Assembly: GCF_019749295.1 (NCBI RefSeq)
Contig: NZ_JACWFG010000018.1
Location: 113,890-177,889, forward strand
DNA length: 64,000 bases
Reading direction: 5' to 3'
Origin: Neobacillus niacini
GTDB taxonomy: Bacteria; Bacillota; Bacilli; Bacillales; Cytobacillaceae
Shown piece after piece: positions 1 to 5,623 of the stretch. A program made the translations under genes and the position numbers. The number at the start of each line of letters is the position of its first letter. The first letter of the stretch is position 1. The notes beneath the pieces are model-generated. The model worked only from the letters and a program-made list of their open reading frames with translations. It ran no database searches and was not told where the DNA came from.

Positions 1-492
1 TAAATGCACAACTGTTGAACCAGCAAAGTCTTGCTTACCATGTTCTGCTAACCAGCCGCCGCCCCAAATCCAATGGGCAATTGGCGGATAAACAATTACT
101 GAGAATAATACGGCGAATACGAGGTAGGCTCCTAGTTTTGCTCTTTCCGCAAAACCGCCAAATGCAATCGTTAATGATATACCCGCAAAGGCTAATTGGA
201 ATAAAAAGAATACGGAACCGGAAAGTGCTAAGCCTTCCACCTCATATCCAGAGTAGAAGAAGTCCGAGAGACCGATTAATGGGTTTCCTTCGCCAAAGAT
301 TAAACCATATCCTACTGCCCAAAATATGATAGAAGAGATACCAAATGTAAGTATCGTTTTCCCTGCGATATGTCCGGCATTTTTCATTCGAGTGGATCCA
401 GTTTCGAGAAGGATAAATCCTCCGATCATTAGAATGACAAGTATTGCTCCAACCATTACCCATAAACTGTTCATTAAGAATAAAGTATCCAT
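1..492 (-). CDS. amtB: Ammonium transporter, 3' end cut by window edge
   Basis: Reading the minus strand gives a membrane protein starting MDTLFLMNSLWVMVGAI and continuing through ILLETGSTRMKNAGHIAGKT and FGGFAERAKLGAYLVF to WIWGGGWLAEHGKQDFAGS. These are N-terminal signatures of the Amt/Mep/Rh ammonium channel family (NrgA in B. subtilis). About 164 codons are visible; the rest lies beyond base 1. Two ATG codons are adjacent (492 and 495). The AAAGGGGGAG ribosome site is 5 nt from the 492 codon and only 2 nt from the 495 codon, so 492 is preferred. The gene moves ammonium across the cytoplasmic membrane when nitrogen is scarce. The tnrA gene 0.5 kb upstream and two GlnR/TnrA boxes in the promoter region fit nitrogen-limitation control. 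A partner nrgB (PII), if present, would lie outside the window. Confidence 0.93.
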   Translation of the reverse strand, partial: MDTLFLMNSLWVMVGAILVILMIGGFILLETGSTRMKNAGHIAGKTILTFGISSIIFWAVGYGLIFGEGNPLIGLSDFFYSGYEVEGLALSGSVFFLFQLAFAGISLTIAFGGFAERAKLGAYLVFAVLFSVIVYPPIAHWIWGGGWLAEHGKQDFAGSTVVHL

Positions 493-514
493 CATTTCTC
501 CCCCTTTAATTTCA

Positions 515-531
515 TGTTAATTTTCTTAACA
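515..531 (-). promoter_or_regulatory. GlnR/TnrA box, proximal to amtB
   Basis: TGTTAATTTTCTTAACA is a perfect inverted repeat matching the GlnR/TnrA consensus TGTNAN7TNACA. It sits just upstream of the amtB ribosome site and so downstream of the likely promoter. A factor bound here would more naturally repress or modulate than activate. Confidence 0.65.
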
Positions 532-580
532 TTCGGTGTATTTGTATTTTTACATGGATTTGGAATGGTTTCTACAAACA

Positions 581-597
581 TGTGAGGTTTCCTAACA
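581..597 (-). promoter_or_regulatory. GlnR/TnrA box, distal to amtB
   Basis: TGTGAGGTTTCCTAACA matches TGTNAN7TNACA. A plausible minus-strand promoter lies between it and the gene: TTGTAG near 577-572, then 17 nt, then a TGTAAA-like -10. That puts the box about 45-50 bp upstream of the start, where TnrA activates nrgAB in B. subtilis. Confidence 0.65.
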
Positions 598-740
598 TGG
601 TTTTTAAAAAAGTGAAGGTGAAAAGGTTCTTTTCCTAACCTAGAGGTTTGTTAGATTAGAGGATAATAGGAATTTACTAACGTTTGTGGAATATTTTTAA
701 ACAAGGTTTTGTTGAAAGATAATGTCTATTTTAACCACTT

Positions 741-929
741 GTTGATTTTCGTTTCAGGCACGAAGATCCTCGAAAATGCTATCGCATTTTCTTCGTGCGG
801 TGCTAATTCACTGAAGCAAATTAAATGTCCTGCGGGAGAAGCGAGACAGGCGAGACCCCGCAGACACGCAGTGTCGAGGAGGCTCGGCGGTCGCCCGCGG
901 AAAGCGAAGTGCCTGGAATGGAAATCAAC
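741..929. repeat. GC-rich folded intergenic repeat with terminal inverted repeats
   Basis: The 189-bp block is much richer in G+C than its flanks. It is bounded by 21-nt terminal inverted repeats, 741-761 (starting GTTGATTTTCG) and 909-929 (ending GGAAATCAAC). The arms match at 18 of 21 positions, and the three differences would be G-U pairs in plus-strand RNA. Inside are a GAAAATGC/GCATTTTC hairpin, a CTGCGGG/CCCGCAG pair and further GC stems. From memory, blocks ending CGCGGAAAGCGAAGTGCCTGGAA recur between genes in many Bacillus genomes. It carries no convincing gene; apparent reading frames here are by-products of the GC-rich repeat. Confidence 0.7.
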
Positions 930-969
930 AACCAAGTAACAGAGCGAAAAACAAAAAACCATCCTCTGG

Positions 970-1305
970 TTAAGAAGATGGTCCTTTTCGTAATCCGAAT
1001 TGTGCATTTAATTGTCCCTGTATCATCTTTCTTCTTAAATCATCTTGATTTTGCTTCTTCTGAGCTCGCAGCATTTCTTTTCTAATTTCGTGTGTTTGTA
1101 CGCCGTCTTCAATTTTGTTGGCGATTTCCACTAATAATTCAACATCAGCAAAGGAATATTTCCTGCTTCCACCAGAGGATCTTTCAGGAAAGATTAATTT
1201 TCTTTCTTCGTAATAGCGAATTTGTCTCTCTGAAAGACCAGTCAGGTCTCTAACAATTCCAATTGTGATCACTTTTTTATCTTTATAAGAAAAATCATTA
1301 GCCAT
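970..1305 (-). CDS. tnrA: Nitrogen-limitation regulator TnrA (MerR family)
   Basis: The 111-residue protein carries an N-terminal MerR-type winged helix (IGIVRDLTGLSERQIRYYEERKL, then RKYSFADVELLVEIANKIEDGVQT). It ends in a short tail with QLNAQFGL, which resembles the TnrA C-terminus that contacts feedback-inhibited glutamine synthetase. Length and sequence agree closely with B. subtilis TnrA (110 residues). GlnR is longer and has a different tail. TnrA binds TGTNAN7TNACA sites when nitrogen is limiting and activates ammonium, nitrate and amino-acid uptake genes. It is transcribed in the same direction as amtB, separated by the folded repeat at 741-929. A consensus box lies upstream at 1357-1373, which suggests autoregulation. 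Confidence 0.93.
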   Translation of the reverse strand: MANDFSYKDKKVITIGIVRDLTGLSERQIRYYEERKLIFPERSSGGSRKYSFADVELLVEIANKIEDGVQTHEIRKEMLRAQKKQNQDDLRRKMIQGQLNAQFGLRKGPSS

Positions 1306-1356
1306 TTTTTCTTTTCACCACACTCTTTTATAATTAGGTAGTATTAATATAAATTA

Positions 1357-1373
1357 TGTTAGTTTTCCTTACA
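1357..1373 (-). promoter_or_regulatory. GlnR/TnrA box upstream of tnrA
   Basis: TGTTAGTTTTCCTTACA matches TGTNAN7TNACA at every fixed position. It lies about 50-60 bp upstream of the tnrA start. A TATAAA-like -10 on the minus strand near 1332-1327 would place the box in an activator position, as expected for tnrA autoactivation. Confidence 0.65.
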
Positions 1374-1421
1374 TTGACTGGATTTTGATGCATGCTGTAA
1401 GAACTTTTGAATTGAATACTG

Positions 1422-1583
1422 TTATCTTTTAATGGGGAATGTTTTTTTAAAGATATATTGTAGTTCACTTAGAGTGAGGGAAATAAGTTCATTGTCAGAA
1501 TCTTTATAGTGACCAGATTCAATTAATCTATTAATGTAAAATAGTCTAAGTGTTTCGACTCCTTTACGCAATTGATTTGACAT
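1422..1583 (-). CDS. Small FbpA-family (Fur-regulated basic protein A-like) protein
   Basis: A 53-codon frame encodes MSNQLRKGVETLRLFYINRL, then IESGHYKDSDNELISLTLSE and a short basic tail. The pattern (charged start, F-x-I-N-R-L-I-x-x-G, then L-x-x-L-T-L-S-E-L) resembles the short FbpA domain, whose founding member is an iron-sparing small protein of B. subtilis. AGGAGGAG lies 8 nt before the ATG. The stop codon of the small upstream gene overlaps this ribosome site, so the two are probably translationally coupled. No clear Fur box is visible upstream, so iron control is only inferred from the family. Confidence 0.6.
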   Translation of the reverse strand: MSNQLRKGVETLRLFYINRLIESGHYKDSDNELISLTLSELQYIFKKTFPIKR

Positions 1584-1598
1584 AACATATTCTCCTCC

Positions 1599-1736
1599 TT
1601 ACTGATTTTGTACTTCCCTTATAAGTTCATGCGCACGTGAGCCCAGCTTTTTCATAAGCTCTTCAAACAATTCATCGCGTAACTTATCCAGCTTTAGAAT
1701 TTGCTCAGCTAACTTAATCTCATTACTCTGGTACAT
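1599..1736 (-). CDS. Small helical hypothetical protein
   Basis: A 45-codon frame begins MYQSNEIKLAEQILKLDKLR and ends LGSRAHELIREVQNQ. It is preceded by AAGGGGAG seven bases from the ATG. The composition (alternating Leu/Ile with Lys/Glu) predicts one or two amphipathic helices. I do not recognise a family. Its TAA overlaps the ribosome site of the FbpA-like gene downstream, so the pair forms a two-gene unit. It resembles the class of short Bacillus proteins often annotated only as hypothetical. Confidence 0.5.
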   Translation of the reverse strand: MYQSNEIKLAEQILKLDKLRDELFEELMKKLGSRAHELIREVQNQ

Positions 1737-1793
1737 GCCGCTTCTCCCCTTCTAAACTGTATGTAATGTAAAAGTTAACGGAATTTTAAAACT

Positions 1794-1824
1794 TTGTCAG
1801 TGTTTGTGTTAGAAACACTGACAA
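1794..1824. terminator. Hairpin upstream of the small-gene pair
   Basis: TTGTCAGTGTTT pairs with AAACACTGACAA as a perfect 12-bp stem with a 7-nt loop. On the plus strand it is followed by GATTTTTTAG, and on the minus strand by AGTTTT. It may insulate the small-gene pair from the operon at 1899-2228 or be a leader structure. Confidence 0.5.
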
Positions 1825-1854
1825 GATTTTTTAGACTTTAATAGAAAATCTAAC

Positions 1855-1890
1855 AAAAAAGAGAACCAGGCTCACATCGGCTTGGTTCTC
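1855..1890 (-). terminator. Intrinsic terminator of the coiled-coil protein gene
   Basis: Read on the minus strand, GAGAACCAAGC pairs with the right arm of the GAGAACCAGGC hairpin (one wobble pair). A TTTTTTG run follows immediately. It lies 9 nt after the stop codon at 1899. Confidence 0.8.
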
Positions 1891-1898
1891 CCTTTTCC

Positions 1899-2228
1899 CT
1901 AGTACTCTCCATCGAATGGAGTGAATGGGAAATTAAATCTTCTTTCGACTTGACGAAGACGTTGATTAACACGCTGCAAACGACGTTGAAGCTGGTTTAC
2001 ATCACGTTGAAGTTGATTGATTTCTCTTTCTTGGCGCTCATTTTGTCTTTCAAGTTGATTTACTCTTCGTTCTAGCTGTTGTGGTTGTCGATCAGGATCA
2101 TACTGGTCATATTGGTCTTGTTGTAAATACGGACCTTGCTGTGCATACGGATCTTGCTGTGCATACGGATCATACATGTTGTACTCATTCTGAACTGGTG
2201 GTGCTGGGTAATAGCCATAAGGATACAT
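1899..2228 (-). CDS. Gln/Tyr-rich coiled-coil protein, possibly spore-coat associated
   Basis: The 109-residue protein has two parts. Residues 1-50 are rich in Tyr, Pro, Gln and Asp with imperfect DPYAQQ/GPYLQQ repeats. Residues 50-95 form a heptad-like coiled coil (QLERRVNQLERQNERQ and similar), followed by a short FNFPFTPFDGEY tail. Tyr/Gln-rich repeats joined to a coiled coil are typical of Bacillus spore-coat and surface proteins, but I do not recognise a specific family. AAAGGAG lies just upstream of the ATG and the gene is monocistronic with its own terminator. The function is inferred from composition only. Confidence 0.6.
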   Translation of the reverse strand: MYPYGYYPAPPVQNEYNMYDPYAQQDPYAQQGPYLQQDQYDQYDPDRQPQQLERRVNQLERQNERQEREINQLQRDVNQLQRRLQRVNQRLRQVERRFNFPFTPFDGEY

Positions 2229-2426
2229 TGGGCAACTCTCCTTTTTGTTATAATACCCTATAGATTATGTAGGTATATGTGGAGAGTGTGGGCAAGTGCC
2301 TAGTTAAAATGAATACATTATTAAAATTATCAAAACCAAAATGATTATTATCTATTCAATACTATTTTCATATTGTTTTTTTAGCGTATTAAAATAGTAA
2401 ATTAGTAAAGTGTTGATAATAAAAGA

Positions 2427-2455
2427 TTGAATATGAAAGCGAAAAAAGTTATAAT
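2427..2455 (+). promoter_or_regulatory. Sigma-A promoter for the amino-acid ABC transporter
   Basis: TTGAAT (2427-2432), a 17-nt spacer and a perfect TATAAT (2450-2455) lie about 70 bp upstream of the binding-protein gene. The leader between promoter and gene is AT-rich without an obvious riboswitch. Confidence 0.6.
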
Positions 2456-2523
2456 CGTTATATTCTAAAAATTATAAATGTTTTAAAGATTAACTCATAA
2501 AAGTATAATAGGGGGATGGGAAA

Positions 2524-3348
2524 ATGAAGAAGTTTAAACTTTTTACAACGTTCTTGGTCATGGCATTTATGTTAATTCTTACTGCTTGCGGCTCGAGTGA
2601 AACTAGTAGTAACGGCGGGGATTCTGATAAAGAAAAGGAAAAGAAAACTCTCCGTGTCGTAACGGATGCAGCTTATGCACCGTTTGAATACCTGGATAAA
2701 GGCGAGATAGTTGGATTTGATATTGATATAGTTAAAGCGGTGGCAGAAGAAGCAGGCTATAAAGTTGATATTGCGAATACAGGATGGGACCCAGTATTCC
2801 TAGAATTAGAGAAAAAAATTGCGGATGTTGGTGTTTCTGCGATTACTATTAACGATGACAGAAAGAAAACCTATGATTTTTCTGTGCCTTATTTCTTATC
2901 AACCAATAAGATTATGGTTCCAGAAGGCAGTGATATCAAAAGTGCTGAGGATTTAAAGGACAAAACGGTTGCTGTTCAAAACGCAACAACCGGTCAGGAA
3001 GCGGTCGAAGGTCTTCTTGGTAAAAATAGCAGCCAAATAAAAAAGTTTGAAAACAATAACTTAGCCATCCTTGAGCTTAAGGCTGGTGGAGCGGATGCAG
3101 TTGTTGCAGATAATACAGTAATCGAAGAATATGCAAAAAATAATCCAAAAGACAAGTTTGTTATTATTGAAGATAAAGACGCATTTGCACAAGAATTTTA
3201 CGGACTAATGTTCCCTAAGGGCAGTGCATTAAAGGCAGAATTTGATAAAGCGCTAAATGAACTGTTAGATAACGGTACGTATGCGAAAATTTACAATGAA
3301 TGGTTTAAAGTAGATCCAGATGTACAAATTCTAAAAGATCAACAATAA
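2524..3348 (+). CDS. Amino-acid ABC transporter substrate-binding lipoprotein
   Basis: A 274-residue lipoprotein. The N-terminal signal ends in a lipobox LTACGSS with the lipidated Cys at residue 22, followed by a Ser/Asp-rich linker. The body matches family 3 solute-binding proteins (RVVTDAAYAPFEYLDKGEIVGFDIDIVKAVAEEAG and a GTYAKIYNEWF C-terminus). It should capture a polar amino acid such as glutamine, arginine or cystine outside the membrane and pass it to the permease encoded next. The exact substrate cannot be read from sequence. GGGGGATGGG precedes the ATG. A strong hairpin separates it from the permease, which would let the binding protein be made in excess. Confidence 0.92.
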   Translation: MKKFKLFTTFLVMAFMLILTACGSSETSSNGGDSDKEKEKKTLRVVTDAAYAPFEYLDKGEIVGFDIDIVKAVAEEAGYKVDIANTGWDPVFLELEKKIADVGVSAITINDDRKKTYDFSVPYFLSTNKIMVPEGSDIKSAEDLKDKTVAVQNATTGQEAVEGLLGKNSSQIKKFENNNLAILELKAGGADAVVADNTVIEEYAKNNPKDKFVIIEDKDAFAQEFYGLMFPKGSALKAEFDKALNELLDNGTYAKIYNEWFKVDPDVQILKDQQ

Positions 3349-3352
3349 GAAG

Positions 3353-3397
3353 AAAAATTGCGTAACTCTTTTATACTAGAAGTTACGCAATTTTTGG
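3353..3397 (+). terminator. Intercistronic hairpin between binding protein and permease
   Basis: AAAAATTGCGTAACT pairs perfectly over 15 bp with AGTTACGCAATTTTT across a 13-nt loop, and the right arm ends in a T run. It lies inside the operon, so it probably acts as a partial terminator or mRNA stabiliser that sets binding protein above permease. Confidence 0.75.
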
Positions 3398-3456
3398 TTT
3401 AATACCTAGTCTTACATAATTTAACAGAGGGTCAACGTATCATTAGGGGGATTATT

Positions 3457-4113
3457 ATGGATTTTCAATGGGATATTTTAGTAGAATACGCACCCTTTTT
3501 TCTTAAAGGGACGCTGCTGACAATTGGACTATCGTTAGCTGGTATTTTAATCGGGACAGTACTTGGATTGTTTATCGGATTAGGAAAAATGATGAAAAAT
3601 AAATTTCTATCATTTCCTTTTAGCGTTTATATCACTTTGTTCCGCGGTACACCAATGCTCGTACAAATTATGTTAATTCATTTTGCGGTAGTACCACTAT
3701 TTACAGGGGGAACAAATGGTATTGCTGCAGCTATTCTCACGTTGTCATTAAATTCTGCTGCATATATCGCTGAGATTTTTCGTGCAGGCATACAATCGAT
3801 TGATAAAGGGCAGATGGAAGCAGCCCGTTCTCTTGGAATGACACATGTACAAGCTATGCGTTATGTAATCCTTCCACAAGCGTTCAAGCGGATGATTCCA
3901 CCGTTAGGTAATGAATTTATTGTCTTAATCAAAGAATCATCACTTGCTTCATTAGTCGCAGCCCCAGAATTGATGTATTGGGGACGAGCCATGCAGGGTC
4001 AGTATTTCCGCGTATGGGAGCCGTATCTTACAGCAGCACTAATTTATCTAGTCTTAACGCTTTCGTTAAGCTTCTTATTAAGCCGTCTTGAAAGGAGGCT
4101 GTCAACCGAATGA
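3457..4113 (+). CDS. Amino-acid ABC transporter permease (HisMQ family)
   Basis: The 218-residue polytopic membrane protein begins MDFQWDILVEYAPFFLKGTL and has about five membrane spans. The EAA loop (EAARSLGMTHVQAMRYVILPQAFKRMIPPL), which docks on the ATPase, sits around residues 128-160. FRGTPMLVQI is typical of polar amino-acid permeases. It should homodimerise, as only one permease gene is present. AGGGGGATTATT precedes the ATG. The stop overlaps the ATPase start by 4 bases (ATGA), indicating coupled translation. Confidence 0.92.
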   Translation: MDFQWDILVEYAPFFLKGTLLTIGLSLAGILIGTVLGLFIGLGKMMKNKFLSFPFSVYITLFRGTPMLVQIMLIHFAVVPLFTGGTNGIAAAILTLSLNSAAYIAEIFRAGIQSIDKGQMEAARSLGMTHVQAMRYVILPQAFKRMIPPLGNEFIVLIKESSLASLVAAPELMYWGRAMQGQYFRVWEPYLTAALIYLVLTLSLSFLLSRLERRLSTE

Positions 4114-4832
4114 TTGAAGTGAAAAATTTAAAAAAATCCTTTGGAACAAATGTAGTACTTAAAGATATTAATGTAAAAGTTAAGCCTCAGGAGGTTGTGG
4201 TTGTTATTGGACCTTCTGGTTCAGGTAAGTCCACTTTCCTCCGGTGTATTAACCTCCTGGAAAGTATTACGGATGGACATGTCTATATTGAAGGAACTGA
4301 TATCACCGATAAAAAGTCTGATATTAATAAGGTACGGGCCGAAGTGGGGATGGTATTTCAGCAGTTTAATCTTTTTCCTCATAAAAAGGTAATTGAAAAT
4401 ATCATGCTTGCCCCAATGAAAGTAAGAAATACTTCTGCCGCGGAAGCTAGAAAAAAAGGCTTAGAGCTTTTAAGAAAAGTAGGATTGGAAGATAAGGCTG
4501 AAGCGTATCCTGATTCCTTATCAGGCGGGCAAAAACAGCGTGTGGCGATTGCTAGAGCGCTGGCAATGGAACCGAAAATCATGCTGTTTGATGAACCAAC
4601 TTCAGCACTCGATCCCGAAATGGTCGGAGAGGTTTTAGAAGTTATGAAACAACTGGCCAAGGAAGGAATGACGATGGTGGTTGTCACCCATGAAATGGGG
4701 TTTGCTAAAGAAGTGGGAGACCGCGTCATTTTTATGGATGGCGGGCTCATCGTCGAGGAAAATACGCCAATTGAATTATTTGACCATCCAAAGGAAGATA
4801 GAACCAAAGCCTTTTTAAGTAAGGTTTTATAA
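4110..4832 (+). CDS. Amino-acid ABC transporter ATP-binding protein (GlnQ-like)
   Basis: The 240-residue ATPase has Walker A GPSGSGKST, Q-loop VFQQFNLFPH, signature LSGGQKQRVAIARAL, Walker B IMLFDEPTSALD and an H-loop in VVTHEMGF. It belongs to the polar amino-acid importer subfamily and powers the transporter with the two genes upstream. It starts within the permease stop codon (ATGA overlap). A GC-rich hairpin terminator overlaps its TAA. Confidence 0.93.
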   Translation: MIEVKNLKKSFGTNVVLKDINVKVKPQEVVVVIGPSGSGKSTFLRCINLLESITDGHVYIEGTDITDKKSDINKVRAEVGMVFQQFNLFPHKKVIENIMLAPMKVRNTSAAEARKKGLELLRKVGLEDKAEAYPDSLSGGQKQRVAIARALAMEPKIMLFDEPTSALDPEMVGEVLEVMKQLAKEGMTMVVVTHEMGFAKEVGDRVIFMDGGLIVEENTPIELFDHPKEDRTKAFLSKVL

Positions 4833-4863
4833 AAACAGGGAGGCATGATGCCTGCCTGTTTTC
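4832..4863 (+). terminator. Terminator of the amino-acid ABC operon
   Basis: AAAACAGG..AGGCAT pairs with ATGCCT..CCTGTTTT just after the ATPase stop. The converging gene ends at 4865, so the hairpin probably serves both strands. Confidence 0.7.
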
Positions 4864-4864
4864 G

Positions 4865-5380
4865 CTATTTTTTACTATCAAAATCAAAAATGTCGACAAT
4901 CTTGTCCGCTTTTATTCGGTTTTGACAAAGCCTAAATGATTGATTAAAGAATTCTTCTACATCAAAAGGAGATGCAGGAATTTTGATTTGTACGGTCGTG
5001 GAGCCGAACATTTGCTTGAAATAAGCTTTTCTTAAATCGTTTTTCCCGTCTCGTTTCAAAGGCTTGTACATCCACACAATATGGGGGATTCCATCAATTT
5101 CGTCAATCACTCGCAGCTCCGCTGCTGTGGTTGATTTATTATGTATGTAAATAACTAAATAATAGTTGTTATTACGGTGCCAATCGATGAATAGAAAATA
5201 ATAGCTAGTACCGGTATCAATCGCAGTAACTTCAAAACCAGCTAAGGTTTGTTTACCATTTGTCCATTGATGGAATTGAGGCAGTGACCCATTGACTGTT
5301 TCCATTTTTGTAATTTCGTAAGCAGCTGGCCTTGATTTTTTTATCAAATCTGCCAATGTAACAGCTTCATCCTTATTCAA
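4865..5380 (-). CDS. Hypothetical protein, 171 residues
   Basis: I do not recognise a family. The protein begins MNKDEAVTLADLIKKSRPAA, has a central aromatic stretch (SYYFLFIDWHRNNNYYLVIYIHN) consistent with beta strands, and ends KADKIVDIFDFDSKK. There is no signal peptide and no convincing membrane span, so it is probably cytoplasmic. The start is TTG, with AAGGGG 8-9 nt upstream. It converges on the amino-acid ABC operon. A hydrophobic 72-codon frame upstream (5377-5595) overlaps its start by 3 bases but has no ribosome site and is left out. Confidence 0.6.
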   Translation of the reverse strand: MNKDEAVTLADLIKKSRPAAYEITKMETVNGSLPQFHQWTNGKQTLAGFEVTAIDTGTSYYFLFIDWHRNNNYYLVIYIHNKSTTAAELRVIDEIDGIPHIVWMYKPLKRDGKNDLRKAYFKQMFGSTTVQIKIPASPFDVEEFFNQSFRLCQNRIKADKIVDIFDFDSKK

Positions 5381-5623
5381 AATAAATGCCCCTTTTCGTA
5401 GAATGATTCCATTATACTTCTTAATTGGATATAAGTAGAAGCCTGCTTATCTAGGGCATTGTATTCAAATTGAAATATAACTGATACGTAAATTAAAAAA
5501 TCGTTTGGTAGAATCGGTATAATTGGGACTAAAAATAAGTACATCGTTCGAATTGTATAGAGGAATAATTCTGCCTCTTTTCCATATGAATGCATAGAAG
5601 TGGTGGTATTGGAGGGACGAAAA

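Noticed and set aside
709..1007. Frames on both strands across the GC-rich repeat
   Set aside because: They follow the GC composition of the repeat, have no ribosome sites, and one runs into tnrA.
2081..2263. Plus-strand frame opposite the coiled-coil protein gene
   Set aside because: Shadow of the repeated PYAQQ coding sequence, no ribosome site.
2337..2353. Fur box in AATGATTATTATCTATTC
   Set aside because: Matches the 7-1-7 consensus poorly; the stretch is simply AT-rich.
5377..5595. Hydrophobic 72-codon frame on the minus strand, overlapping the start of the gene at 4865-5380
   Set aside because: No ribosome site before its ATG and no family resemblance; its 3-base overlap alone is weak support.
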